Assembly (NCBI GenBank): GCA_963741495.1
Contig: CAVUID010000011.1
Span: forward strand, 62,001 to 126,000
Length of the DNA stretch: 64,000 nucleotides
Direction: 5' to 3'
Source of the DNA: Sulfurimicrobium sp963741495
GTDB lineage: Bacteria > Pseudomonadota > Gammaproteobacteria > Burkholderiales > Sulfuricellaceae
Shown: piece after piece, positions 7,880 to 17,485 of the stretch
Layout: the number at the start of each line of letters is the position of its first letter
Numbering within the stretch: the first letter of the stretch is position 1
Program-made: the position numbers and the translations under genes
Notes under the pieces: generated by a model
Told to the model about the DNA's origin: nothing
Database searches by the model: none
What the model saw: the letters and a program-made list of their open reading frames with translations, nothing else

Positions 7880-8067
7880 GGTTGATCTCCTCGTCTGATG
7901 CGCTTTCCATTCCTGCAATATGATGATTTAAAGGCAGTTGTTCCATGGGGGACAGCCCCCCTATGCCTGAGTGATTCTGTTTATTCCACCAGTAAAAAAC
8001 CCTGTAGTATCGGTTTTTCTGCACAAGCGCCACTGACCTGGCTGCATGCTTGCCAAGGAAACTGCAA

Positions 8068-10219
8068 ATGAGTGTATTTGCATTCGCAACCCGGAGAAAT
8101 TTCACCCCCTATATCCCGCTGCTGGGGTATGTTTTCTTTGCCTGTTTTGTTGCGCTGATCGGTTATCAGGGTTTCCATCGAACCGAAAAACTGATTGAAA
8201 CCGAAAAGCTTCTTGAACTGGGCTCCATTGCCGACATGAAGGTCGGGCAAATTATCTCCTGGCAGGATGGGCACAAAAAACGGGTCCGGGCTTTTTCGGG
8301 CGGCGCGCTGCTGGCGAACGAGTACGAGCGCTGGCTGCAGGAAGGCAGGCCCTCGGGCGAGCGGGAGCAAAAGTTGTTGCGCGCGCTGGCCGGGTTCCAG
8401 CTTGCCCATGGCTATGCCTCGGCCTCGCTTCTGGATCGTCAGGGGGAAATCACGCTTACGACCGAACCAGCCGGTGCGCAGGATGAGGGAGACCGGAAAC
8501 TGGCGCTGGAAGCGATGGGAAACGTGGCGCCGTTATTTTCCGATATCCACCCAAGCGGCCCCGGCGGACAGGCGCTCAGGCTGTCCCTGGTGGCGCCGCT
8601 GAAGGATCCCAATACGGAAAACGCGCAGGTCTGTGGGCGCCATCCTGCTCCAGATCGACCCGCAGGATTTTCTTTATCCGCTGATCCAGCTATGGCCCCG
8701 TGATAGCGCCAGCGCCGAAACCCTGCTGATCCGGCAGGAAGGCAACGAGGTGGTGTTCATCAATGAACTGCGCCACCGCAAAGGGGCTGCGTTAAGCCTG
8801 CGTCTCCCGATTGCCAAGCCTGATCTGCCGGCTGCGATGGCAACCAGAAAGGAGACCAGCACCATGGAGGGCTTCGATTACCGGCGTATCCCCGTGGTTG
8901 CCGCGATGCGCAGCGTGCCCGGCACATCCTGGTACATGGTTTCAAAAGTGGACAAGGTCGAGCTTTTTGCCCCGATCCATCAGCTCAAGCAGTGGGCGGC
9001 AGGACTGGGCCTGGGCTTTGCCGTGCTGGGCGGTTTCTTTTTCTATGTCTGGCTGCAGGGGGTTCAGGCACGGCAGAAACAGCTTCTGGCCGAACATGAG
9101 GCAGTGCTGGAGCGGGAAATGCGGGCCAGCATTTCGAGTACCTGACCCGCTACGCCAACGACATGATCATTGTCGTCGACGAGACAGGGCAGATTGTCGA
9201 GGCCAATGAGGCGCGCCCAGCAGGCCCTGGGGTATAGCCGGGAAGAACTGTTGCGCATGCATGCGGTGGACTTGCAGAGTTCATTCGATCGCCAGGCTTA
9301 TTCCAGGCAAAGGTCGAACAATTGAAGCAGCAAGGCGCATTGCGCATGGAGGAGGTTTACCGGCGCAAGGACGGCAGCACTTTCCCGGCGGAGCTCAGCG
9401 TCCGCGTGATCGATGTGCATGGGCACCCAATATATTCAGGGCATTATTCGCGATATTACCGAGCGCAAGCAACTGGAAGCATTGCGCGCCGGTGTCGAAC
9501 ATGCGGGCGCCTCAATATCGCCGGGGAAATGGCTGTCCGGCATGGCCCATGAACTGAGCCAGCCGCTGACGGCATGCAACAATTATCTGGACGCCTGCCT
9601 GCGCGATATGGACAAGGATGACTGGGACCGGAAAAAGCTTCACGATGCCGTCCGGCTTGCCCATGTGCAGGCCGAGCGGGCCGGCAGGATCATCAGCCAT
9701 CTCAAGGACATGGTAAAAAAGAAGGGTAGCGAATGCACTCTGTTCGATGTCAATCTGCTGGTCACGGATGTCTTGAACCTGCTGGAAGACGAGATCAGGC
9801 GCCAGGGTATCTCTGTTGTCAAGACTATTGGCACCCTTGCCGCACGTCATGGCATGCCGGGTTGAAATCGAGCAGGTCATCCTCAATCTGTGCAAGAATG
9901 CCATCGAGGCGATGGCTTCCTGGCCGCAGCGCGAGCTGCGCATCGCCACGCAGCGTGCTGAAATCGGGTGAAGTGCAGGTTGCGGTGAGCGACACCGGCA
10001 AGGGCATCATGCCGGACGAGCGGGCGCAGTTGTTCACCCCTTTCCACACCACGAAAAAGGATGGGCTGGGGCTGGGGCTGGTCGATCTGCCGCAGCATTA
10101 TCGAAAACCACGGTGGCAGGATCTGGGTGGATGCCGAGCGGGAGCTCGGTGCCCAATTCTGTTTCACGCTGCAGCAGACTTGCTGCCGGGTCGATGTCGA
10201 TCCACTGGCGGCGTCATGA
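8068..10219 (+). pseudogene. FixL-like PAS sensor histidine kinase, broken by about ten apparent indels
   Basis: Read across frames, this is one membrane sensor kinase: an N-terminal span (residues 17-36), a long periplasmic region, a second span near 9000-9050, a PAS domain (DMIIVVDETGQIVEAN, 9161-9208), RDITERKQLE, the phosphoacceptor H-box GMAHELSQPLTA (9540-9575), the N-box NLCKNAIEAM (9885-9915), DTGKGI (9993-10008) and a G2 region, ending at TGA 10217-10219. Frame changes are needed near 8630, 9130, 9211, 9295, 9428, 9505, 9537, 9850, 9957 and 10080. Between them the protein is well conserved, with no decay by substitution. It pairs with the FixJ-type regulator 26 bases downstream. Either sequence error or a very recent pseudogene. 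Confidence 0.75.
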
Positions 10220-10245
10220 CATTGATTGAATTGGACAGGTGCCAT

Positions 10246-10896
10246 ATGGATAAAAATACCGCACAGCCATGCGTATTCGTGGTGGACGACGACGAGGCCA
10301 TGCGCGATTCGATCCGTTTTCTGCTGGAATCGGAGAATCTGCCGGTCAGGACCTTTGCCTGTGCGCGGGATTTCATCGAATCCTGCGATACCGGGCAGAA
10401 GGGGTGCCTGTTGCTGGATGTAAGGATGCCGAGCATGAGCGGCATGGAACTGCTGGAAAAACTCAGCGCCGGGGGCGCGCCGTGGCCTGTCATCATGATC
10501 ACCGGCCACGGCGACGTGCCCATGGCTGTGCGTGCGCTGAAGTGTGGGGCTTTCGACTTCCTCCAGAAACCCTTCAGCCCGCGGGATTTGCTCGACCGGG
10601 TACATGCCGCGCTTGAACTGAGCCGGAAAAATCTCCTCCGGAGCCAGGTGGATGAGGCGCACCGCGCGCTTTTCCTGACGCTGACCAACCGCGAGATGGA
10701 AGTGGTCGATCTGGTCGTGGCCGGAAATTCCAGCAAGGTTATTGCGAGGCTGCTCGACATCAGCCCGAAGACGGTCGACATCCACCGTGCCAATATCATG
10801 CGCAAGCTGAATGTTCATACCGTCGCGGAAATAGTCCAGCTCTATCTTTCCCTGAAAAATCAGGCCGAACCGCTTTCTTCTGTTTTTCCCGAGTGA
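10246..10896 (+). CDS. FixJ-type response regulator (receiver plus LuxR HTH)
   Basis: This 216-residue regulator has an N-terminal receiver with the acidic pocket at D14-D16, phosphoacceptor D58 (LLLDVRMP), T in MITGHG and K108 (LQKPF). The C-terminal LuxR-type helix-turn-helix (LTNREMEVVDLVVAGNSSK, then SPKTVDIHRANIMRKL) binds DNA. It follows the sensor kinase gene by 26 bases, so the two form a FixL/FixJ- or TodS/TodT-like pair controlling transcription. Unlike the kinase, this gene is intact. Target genes are unknown; the window shows no obvious operator repeats. Confidence 0.9.
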   Translation: MDKNTAQPCVFVVDDDEAMRDSIRFLLESENLPVRTFACARDFIESCDTGQKGCLLLDVRMPSMSGMELLEKLSAGGAPWPVIMITGHGDVPMAVRALKCGAFDFLQKPFSPRDLLDRVHAALELSRKNLLRSQVDEAHRALFLTLTNREMEVVDLVVAGNSSKVIARLLDISPKTVDIHRANIMRKLNVHTVAEIVQLYLSLKNQAEPLSSVFPE

Positions 10897-11067
10897 ATGG
10901 ATCTTTATTCTTAGGTGATTCTACCTATTGGAATTAGTCTTAATTTGCTACAGCATAGTATCGAGTTGTTATCAGAATTCAATGTAGATAGCCCTGCAGG
11001 AAAAGTTGTCCCTGCGTTCATCTCAGGGATCTGTACCAGAATGCAGTAGTATCGACGAGGTCAGGTT

Positions 11068-11856
11068 TTGGATACTAAAGCGACAGTGCAATATGAGCAG
11101 GACAGCGACGTCATATGGCCCGGTGAGGAGCAATATGATGCTTGCGAGACCCGGTGTGGCGTGACGACCGCGGCATATTGCGCTTCGCAGGACGAGTTGC
11201 GCCGCCTGTCAGCCCAGTTGCTGGGAATTCAGGAAAGCGAGCGGCGCCGGATTGCCATTGATCTGCATGACGTGCTCGGCCAGTCGCTGACCATGATCAA
11301 GCTGGGCGTGGAAGGTTCGCTGCAATTGCTGGCGGCAAATGAAACCGGCGCCGCCGCCGAATCGCTGCAGAGCCTGAAGCTCAAGGTCAGTGATGCGCTC
11401 GGGGAGGTACGCCGCGTCGCCATGGATTTGCGCCCTTCGACGCTTGACGATCTGGGCATTCTGGCCACCCTGTCCTGGTTTTTCCGCGAGCTTTGCGCAG
11501 CATGCCAGAGCATGAAAGTGGAAAGGGATTTCAGTGTCGAAGAGAAACACGTTCCGGCCCCGCTCAAGATCGCCATCTTCCGCATCATCCAGGAAGCAAC
11601 CAGCAATATCGTCAAGCATGCCAATGCAAGCTGCATCAAGGTGAGCCTGAAAAATACCGGCAACGCATTGCATCTTTCGATCGAGGATGACGGCGATGGC
11701 TTCGACCCGCTGGGGAAAATCAATTACTGCCCGCTGGACAAGGGGTTGGGCCTCATGGGCATGAGAGAGCGCGCCAAACTCTCCGGCGGCCAGTATGCGC
11801 TGGTATCGACCCCGGGGCAGGGGACGCGCATCCGCGTGCTGTGGCCGCTAGGGTAG
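11068..11856 (+). CDS. Soluble NarX/DegS-type sensor histidine kinase (HisKA_3)
   Basis: The 262-residue protein has no membrane span. After a poorly conserved N-terminus with Cys 26 and Cys 30 it carries the HisKA_3 box ESERRRIAIDLHDVLGQSL (phosphoacceptor H67), LRPSTLDDLGIL, the N-box EATSNIVKHA, DDGDGFD and a GLGLMGMRERA G2 box, so catalysis looks intact. No ATG is available: the best start is TTG at 11068 with GAGGTCAGG upstream; GTG at 11086 is the alternative. No response regulator adjoins it; the FixJ-type gene is 171 bases upstream and the NarL-type regulator 12 kb away. The cysteines might sense redox state, which is speculative. Confidence 0.82.
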   Translation: MDTKATVQYEQDSDVIWPGEEQYDACETRCGVTTAAYCASQDELRRLSAQLLGIQESERRRIAIDLHDVLGQSLTMIKLGVEGSLQLLAANETGAAAESLQSLKLKVSDALGEVRRVAMDLRPSTLDDLGILATLSWFFRELCAACQSMKVERDFSVEEKHVPAPLKIAIFRIIQEATSNIVKHANASCIKVSLKNTGNALHLSIEDDGDGFDPLGKINYCPLDKGLGLMGMRERAKLSGGQYALVSTPGQGTRIRVLWPLG

Positions 11857-11898
11857 TGCTTCATCTGTTTGGAATTTTCGCCGCGTGGAATCTGGTGT

Positions 11899-11948
11899 TG
11901 TAGGTCGGTCTTCAGACCGACATGTCGGGCTAAAGCCCGATCTGCCAG
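11899..11948. repeat. Double-hairpin intergenic repeat
   Basis: Two adjacent hairpins, TCGGTCTTCAGACCGA (11904-11919) and TCGGGCTAAAGCCCGA (11925-11940), lie between two convergent genes, preceded by TGTAGG. The pair resembles REP-type palindromes found between genes in many proteobacteria. It could also end transcription from either side, although no U-run follows. Confidence 0.7.
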
Positions 11949-12062
11949 GCTCAGCGAAAAGTACAATAGATACGTAAAAAGCGCCTGAATTCGGCGGGAT
12001 TTGCTGCTTCCCCTGGAATGCATTCCGCTGGCAGGCGAATGGTTCTGCCTGCGACGGCCTAT

Positions 12063-13484
12063 TCAGTCAACCGGGTGCGCTCTGCCGTTTGTCATCCCCG
12101 CGTGGTAGTGCACATAGCCGTTTCGACCCTGTTTCTTGATCTGATACATGGCGATGTCCGCATGGTTGAGCAGGCTGTCCACATCTTCTCCGTCCTGGGG
12201 AAAAATGCTGATGCCGATGCTGCCGGTGATACGCAGTTCATGCGTCTCGACAATGATGGGTCGGGTATAAGTCTCCATGAATTTTCGGGCGACATGGGCT
12301 GCGGCATCAGGGGTGGCGATGGCGGGCAGAATTAAGGTGAATTCATCGCCGCCCAGCCTTGCCAGGGTGTCGCCGTCGCGCAGGCAGGCTTTCATGCGCT
12401 CCGTCACGGCCATCAGCAGGCTGTCGCCGATCTTGTGGCCCAGGCTGTCGTTGATCTGCTTGAAGTGATCGAGGTCGATGAACATCAGCGCCAGCATATG
12501 CCCGTCGCGGCGGGCCTGGGCAAGGGAGATGCTCAGCCGGTCGAGAAACAGGCGCCGGTTGGGGAGCCCGGTCAGGCCGTCGTAATAGGCCAGATAGTGC
12601 AGGCGGTCCAGGATGTTTTCCTGGGTGTGCGCATCGGAAAAAATGCCTACGTAGTGCGTCACTTTCTGCTTGCTGTCCCTGACGGCGCTGATGCTCAGCC
12701 ACTCGGGGTAGATTTCGCCGCTCTTGTTGCGGTTCCACACTTCACCCTGCCACTTCCCGTGCGTATCAATGATTGCCCACATGTCGCGGTAGAAATTCTC
12801 GTCATGGCGGCCGGATTGCAGCAGGGCCGGCGTGCGCCCAATGGCTTCGCGGGCGCTGTAGCCGGTGGATTTTTCGAACGCCGGATTGACTGAGCGGATA
12901 ATGCGGTGCGCATCGGTAATCATGATGCCTTCGGCGGCGCTCTCGATCACCCGTTCCGTCAGGCAGCTGGCTTCTTCCGCCTTCCTGTGATCGCTCTGGT
13001 CGATTAGCGTGGAAAAGCAGTAGAGCGGCTGATTCAGTCTTTCGATGATCCGGCTTTCCATGTGCAGTTCGCGCAAAATACCGCCGGGTGTTTTGATTCT
13101 GAGGTCGATGACCTGTTTGTCCCGGGACAGGAAGACCTGGCGCAGATGGCTCAGGAACAGGGGACGTTCGTCTTCCGCCAGCCAGGCAATGAAGTGCTTG
13201 CCGGGCAGGCTGTTGTGTTCCCGCCCCAGCAATTTGGCCCCGGTCTGATTGATTTCCAGGGCAAGACCTTTCTCGTCCAGCGAGAGGTAGCCGACAGGCG
13301 CCTGATCGTAAAGCTCTTCATGACGCGCGCGCAATTCGGCCAGTTCATGCTGTATTGAATCGGCATCCTGCTGGTATTTCTCCAGCTCAGCCCGGTGCGC
13401 ATGCAGTTCGCGCTGCAAATGCAGCCTATCTCCCGTGCCCTCCGGGGGGGATGGCTGTGCCTGATTTCCATCACGATGGATCAT
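12063..13484 (-). CDS. PAS-PAS-GGDEF diguanylate cyclase
   Basis: At 473 residues, this has an N-terminal coiled coil (residues 25-60), a PAS domain (APVGYLSLDEKGLALEIN), a second PAS (AAEGIMITDAHRIIRSVN) and a GGDEF domain. The active site reads RLGGDEF near 376 and is canonical. RDGD five residues upstream is a complete inhibitory I-site, so product feedback is likely. There is no membrane span, so it is a cytoplasmic c-di-GMP synthase with PAS-sensed input. The start at 13484 is preferred over 13622 because AAGG lies upstream and the longer frame overlaps the small cysteine-rich gene just before it. That gene is 47 bases upstream on the same strand and probably cotranscribed. Confidence 0.9.
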   Translation of the reverse strand: MIHRDGNQAQPSPPEGTGDRLHLQRELHAHRAELEKYQQDADSIQHELAELRARHEELYDQAPVGYLSLDEKGLALEINQTGAKLLGREHNSLPGKHFIAWLAEDERPLFLSHLRQVFLSRDKQVIDLRIKTPGGILRELHMESRIIERLNQPLYCFSTLIDQSDHRKAEEASCLTERVIESAAEGIMITDAHRIIRSVNPAFEKSTGYSAREAIGRTPALLQSGRHDENFYRDMWAIIDTHGKWQGEVWNRNKSGEIYPEWLSISAVRDSKQKVTHYVGIFSDAHTQENILDRLHYLAYYDGLTGLPNRRLFLDRLSISLAQARRDGHMLALMFIDLDHFKQINDSLGHKIGDSLLMAVTERMKACLRDGDTLARLGGDEFTLILPAIATPDAAAHVARKFMETYTRPIIVETHELRITGSIGISIFPQDGEDVDSLLNHADIAMYQIKKQGRNGYVHYHAGMTNGRAHPVD

Positions 13485-13531
13485 GAGTGCCTTTGCGAAC
13501 ATGCTGTATAGCTTGGCTGTCAGCGCCCGGT

Positions 13532-13738
13532 TTAGCGATGCCAAACTGCTTTGGGCCTGCGGCAGTCGCGGCGCCATTGGCAAAGTTCGGCGCAATCGTG
13601 GCTTTTCTCGGTGGCGAAGCACGGCTCAACACCGCGAAGCAGCTGGATTTTTCTGATCAGTTCCTCTTTTGGCGTGTTTTGAATATTGGCCCTGATTCCG
13701 GCATCGCCGGCCAGTTGTTGCGGTTGCTCGTATGTCAT
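13532..13738 (-). CDS. Small four-cysteine protein of unknown function
   Basis: The 68-residue product has a KEELIRKIQLLRG helix followed by a compact cysteine motif (Cys 40, 49, 53 and 59, with WRRDC), which could bind zinc or an iron-sulfur centre. AGGAGA sits six bases before the ATG, so translation is well supported. I recall similar 60-75-residue proteins with EPCF...C..C.W...C spacing in betaproteobacteria, but know no function. It directly precedes a diguanylate cyclase gene on the same strand. Confidence 0.65.
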   Translation of the reverse strand: MTYEQPQQLAGDAGIRANIQNTPKEELIRKIQLLRGVEPCFATEKSHDCAELCQWRRDCRRPKAVWHR

Positions 13739-14125
13739 GGGTTTTCTCCTGATCAGTGAGGGTCACGTCGGGCAATCGTCGTGTTATGCGCGGGCAGCGG
13801 CCAAAAGGCCTTTGCGCCAAAGGCGCATGGGCTGGTCGCAAAGGCCCGGATATCCTGCTGCTTCATGATTACGCCTCGTAATGAAAATCAAGTGTGGGAG
13901 TGTTAATTTAGCCCATGCCGTATGACATACAAATCAGCAATTACCCTGCTTTCTAACCCCTGATAACTGTAGTTTCTGCGGTCGCCGTGAGCTGGCCGTC
14001 TAGGCATTTGCCTGATCCTGAAATACGGTCTATTACGTACAGGCGAATACAGGCATCGACCCACATAAAGTTTGCAGCTGTAGCGTTAAGGTAAGGTCAT
14101 TGTCAGCCTGGGATTGCAGGACGAA
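13739..14125. other. Divergent intergenic region before the secretion locus
   Basis: These 387 bases separate the small cysteine-rich gene (minus strand) from the pseudopilin gene (plus strand). No convincing gene is visible. GGCC/GGCGC-rich small hairpins (for example GCGCCAAAGGCGC, 13814-13826) are followed by an AT-richer stretch at 13880-14040, the likely promoter area of the secretion locus. I cannot name a -10/-35 pair with confidence. Confidence 0.5.
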
Positions 14126-14572
14126 ATGAGAAATACCGGATCGATTGCTGCATTGCGTTGCCCGCCACAGGCAGGGCAGGGCTTCACGTTGCTGGAGCTG
14201 CTGGTTGTCATGGTGATCATCGGCCTGCTGGCAGGCTACGTGGGGCCGAAATATTTTTCCCAGGTCGGCAAGTCCGAAATCAAGGTGGCCCGGGCGCAAC
14301 TCGATGCATTTGACAAGGCGCTCGACCAGTATCGTCTGGATACCGGGCATTACCCATCCATGGAGCAGGGGTTGACATCCCTGGTGACGCGCCCGGCAAG
14401 CGAAGCAAAATGGGACGGGCCTTACCTGAAAAAAACCGTGCCGCTTGATCCGTGGGGCAGCCCTTACGTGTTCAAAATGCCCGGCGAACATGGGGAATAC
14501 GATCTTCTCTCTTATGGCAAGGACGGTCAGCCGGGCGGGGCAGGTGAAGCGGCGGATATAGCGAACTGGTAA
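14126..14572 (+). CDS. gspG: Major pseudopilin, GspG type
   Basis: The 148-residue product has a 19-residue leader ending in Gly, then FTLLELLVVMVIIGLLAG: a class III prepilin signal cut between G19 and F20 with Glu at +5. The globular part carries the GspG features YRLDTGHYPSMEQGL, WDGPYLKK and LDPWGSPYVF, followed by the calcium-loop-like YDLLSYGKDGQPGG. GspG forms the periplasmic pseudopilus of type II secretion systems. It opens a locus of eleven same-strand genes. The start at 14126 fits AGGA upstream; 14114 is also in frame. The gene is intact. Confidence 0.93.
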   Translation: MRNTGSIAALRCPPQAGQGFTLLELLVVMVIIGLLAGYVGPKYFSQVGKSEIKVARAQLDAFDKALDQYRLDTGHYPSMEQGLTSLVTRPASEAKWDGPYLKKTVPLDPWGSPYVFKMPGEHGEYDLLSYGKDGQPGGAGEAADIANW

Positions 14573-14596
14573 TGAGGGTTCAAAGGGGAAGATGCG

Positions 14597-15788
14597 ATGC
14601 GCTACGAAGTCAAGGCACTGCGAGGACGCGAGGGGCCGACTGCCCTTGTGCTGGATGCGCCTGATGCCGGCGACGCAGCAAGCCAGGCCGTGGCGCAGGG
14701 CTATACGGTTATCGCGGTCAAGGCAAGGCAGTCCTGGCAGGCCTGGCATCAGCCGCGCAAGGCGGCTTTTCCGCTCGTGCTGTTCAGCCAGGAATTGCTG
14801 GCGCTGCTGGATGCTGGCCTGGCGCTGGTTGAGGCGCTGGAGACCCTGGCAGAAAAAGAGCAGCGCCCCGAGGTGAAAAAAATTCTGACGCAGATCGTCG
14901 CCCGGCTTTACGAGGGGCAGCCCTTGTCCTATGCCCTGCAACATTCGGCAGCGAACTTCCCGCCCTTATATGTGGCTTCGGTGCGCGCCAGCGAAAAGAC
15001 CGGCGCGCTGCCGGAAGCGTTGTCGCGCTATATCGCCTATCAGTCGCAAATGGACGGGGTCCGGCGGCAGGTGGTCAGCGCCTCGATTTACCCTGTGCTG
15101 CTGGCGGTCGTGGGGATGCTGGTGGCGATGTTCCTGATGCTCTACGTGGTGCCGCGCTTCAGCCATATCTATGCCGACATCGGCGGCGATCTGCCGTTCA
15201 TGTCGCGTCTTCTGATGCACTGGGGCAATTTCATCGGCGATCATGGCGGCGTGTTTCTGGTGGGTACGGTCCTGATTGTCAGTGTCATGGGCTATGCCGC
15301 CACCCGGCCGGGTTTCAGGCAATGGCTGACCGGCAGGCTGTGGCAGCTTCCCGCCATCGGCGCACGTCTGCACCTTTACCAGCTGGCCCGTTTCTATCGT
15401 TCGCTGGGCATGCTGCTGCGCGGCGGCATGCCGGTGGTCAAGGCGCTGGATATGGTTTCCGGCCTGCTGCAACTTTCCTTGCGCGGTCAGCTGGCGCTGG
15501 CAACGGCGAACATTCGCGAAGGGCAGCCGATTTCTGCTTCCATGGAGCGCAACGGGCTGACCACGCCGGTGGCGCTTGCGCATGTTGCGCGTGGGCGAGC
15601 GTAGCGGCCGGATGGGCGAAATGATGGAGCGCATCGCGACCTTCTACGAGGAAGAAACCGCGCGCTGGGTGGAGCGTTTCACCAAGCTGTTCGAGCCTTT
15701 GCTGATGGTGTTTATCGGCCTGCTTATCGGCGGCATCGTGGTGCTGATGTATTTCCCGATTTTTGAGCTGGCCGGGAGCATTCAATGA
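14597..15788 (+). CDS. gspF: GspF-type inner-membrane assembly protein (one apparent frameshift)
   Basis: Opening MRYEVKALRG and carrying two GspF domains with spans near residues 165-190, 215-240 and 370-390, this is the polytopic platform protein of type II secretion and type IV pilus machines. The reading frame breaks near 15578, where GCGCTTGCG should read GCGCTGCG (one extra T); beyond it MLRVGERSGRMGEMM continues the second GspF domain to 15788. Repaired, it would be 396 residues, normal for the family. Its end overlaps the ATPase gene start. Sequence error or a recent lesion cannot be told apart here. Confidence 0.85.
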
Positions 15789-17485
15789 ATCTCGCCGACG
15801 CCATGCAGGCCAACAGCACCATGCCGTTTACCCCGGATCAGGTGCGCGCGGCGCGCCTTGCGGCACAGCAGGCGGGATGCCGCACAATCGAAATGCTGGA
15901 AGAGCGCGCCGGGCTGGCGGCGGAACCTTTTACCCAGCGCCTGGCGGGCACGCTGCACTACGCCGTGCTGGCGATGGATGAACTCAATCTGCTTGAGCCG
16001 GCTTTCGACGTGCTGCCCTTTGCCGAAGCGCTCGAACATGAATGCATTGCACTTTGGGATGAAAAACGTGGCCTGATTCTGGCCATGGGCGATCCTTTCG
16101 ATCCCGGCCTGCAGGGCTGGGCTGAGCAGCGTATCGCCTTGCCATTTGAGTGGGGGCTGGCCCATCGTTCCGACGTGGCGGCCTATCTGGCGCGCCACGA
16201 GGAAACCCTGCACGCCATGGACAGCCTGCTGCCGTCCGCCGGCAGTGCCGCATCGAGCAGCGCCGTGGGTGACGATCTCTCGTTCAGGACCATCAGCGAA
16301 GATACCAGCCCGGTGGTCAAGCTGGTGCACTCGACGGTGTACGACGCGCTGAAAATCGCAGCCAGCGATATCCACCTTGAAACCGGCCCCGCCGGGCTGG
16401 GCATCAAGTACCGCATCGACGGCGTGCTCACCTCCATCGGCTCGGTGGCCGGGCTGGATGTGGCCGAGCAGGTGATTTCGCGCATCAAGGTGATGTCCGA
16501 GCTGGATATCGCCGAACGCCGTGTGCCGCAGGACGGGCGCTTCAAGGTGACGGTGCGCGGACGCGAGGTGGATTTCCGGGTGTCCATCATGCCCAGCATT
16601 TTCGGCGAGGACGCGGTGCTGCGGATTCTCGACAAGCAGACCCTGACGGACCAGATCAAGGGGCTGCGGCTCAGCTATCTTGGTTTCGACGACGACTCCA
16701 TCGCCATGCTGCGCCGTCTTTCCAGCGCGCCTTACGGCATGGTGCTGGTGACCGGCCCGACCGGCAGCGGCAAGACCACGACGCTGTACGCGGCGATCAG
16801 CGAAATCAATCACGGCCAGGACAAGATCGTCACCATCGAGGACCCGGTCGAGTACCAGCTGCCGGGCGTGCTGCAAATCCCGGTCAACGAAAAGAAGGGG
16901 CTGACCTTCGCGCGCGGCCTGCGTTCCATCCTGCGCCACGATCCGGACAAGATCATGGTGGGCGAGATCCGTGACCCGGAGACCGCGCAGATCGCCGTGC
17001 AGTCGGCCCTGACCGGCCATCTGGTATTCACCACCGTGCACGCCAACAGCGTGTTCGACGTGATCGGGCGCTTCATGCACATGGGGGTCGATCCCTACAG
17101 TTTCGTCTCCGCGCTCAACGGCATCATGGCGCAGCGTCTGGTGCGCGTGAACTGCCCGCATTGCACGGCGGAAGTTCATCCCGATGAACAGTTGCTGAGC
17201 GATTCCGGCATCAAGAGCCATGAGGCGGCAGGCATGGTTTTTCGCGCCGGGCAGGGCTGCGGGCAGTGTCGCGGTACCGGCTTCAAGGGACGCCGCGCAA
17301 TTGGCGAAATCCTCATCCTCAACGACCAGATTCGCGAACTCATCATCGCCCGCGAACCGATCCGCCTGATCCGCGAGGCGGCGCGGCGCAACGGCACGCG
17401 CTTCCTGCGCGAGATTGCCGTCGAGATGGTGGAGCGCGGTGAAACCAGCCTGCAGGAGATCAATCGTGTCACTTTTGTTGCCTGA
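15785..17485 (+). CDS. gspE: GspE/PilB-family secretion ATPase
   Basis: At 566 residues, this has an N-terminal MshEN-like domain (1-150) and a C-terminal motor. Walker A GPTGSGKTT is near 324, the Asp box and VTIEDPVEY near 350, Walker B VGEIRD near 392 and the His box GHLVFTTVHAN near 410. A CPHC (457-460) and CGQC (492-495) pair forms the zinc-binding tetracysteine motif of assembly ATPases. It powers pseudopilus or pilus assembly at the cytoplasmic face. The gene is intact; it overlaps gspF by four bases and the next gene by twenty. Confidence 0.94.
   Translation: MNLADAMQANSTMPFTPDQVRAARLAAQQAGCRTIEMLEERAGLAAEPFTQRLAGTLHYAVLAMDELNLLEPAFDVLPFAEALEHECIALWDEKRGLILAMGDPFDPGLQGWAEQRIALPFEWGLAHRSDVAAYLARHEETLHAMDSLLPSAGSAASSSAVGDDLSFRTISEDTSPVVKLVHSTVYDALKIAASDIHLETGPAGLGIKYRIDGVLTSIGSVAGLDVAEQVISRIKVMSELDIAERRVPQDGRFKVTVRGREVDFRVSIMPSIFGEDAVLRILDKQTLTDQIKGLRLSYLGFDDDSIAMLRRLSSAPYGMVLVTGPTGSGKTTTLYAAISEINHGQDKIVTIEDPVEYQLPGVLQIPVNEKKGLTFARGLRSILRHDPDKIMVGEIRDPETAQIAVQSALTGHLVFTTVHANSVFDVIGRFMHMGVDPYSFVSALNGIMAQRLVRVNCPHCTAEVHPDEQLLSDSGIKSHEAAGMVFRAGQGCGQCRGTGFKGRRAIGEILILNDQIRELIIAREPIRLIREAARRNGTRFLREIAVEMVERGETSLQEINRVTFVA

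Noticed and set aside
11899..11948. Rho-independent terminator of the soluble kinase gene
   Set aside because: Two good stems are present but no U-tract follows either; listed as a repeat instead.
13485..13622. N-terminal extension of the diguanylate cyclase
   Set aside because: It overlaps the small cysteine-rich gene, and AAGG precedes the internal ATG at 13484.
15782..17221. A 479-codon minus-strand frame opposite gspE
   Set aside because: Shadow of the ATPase gene; no ribosome binding site or motif.
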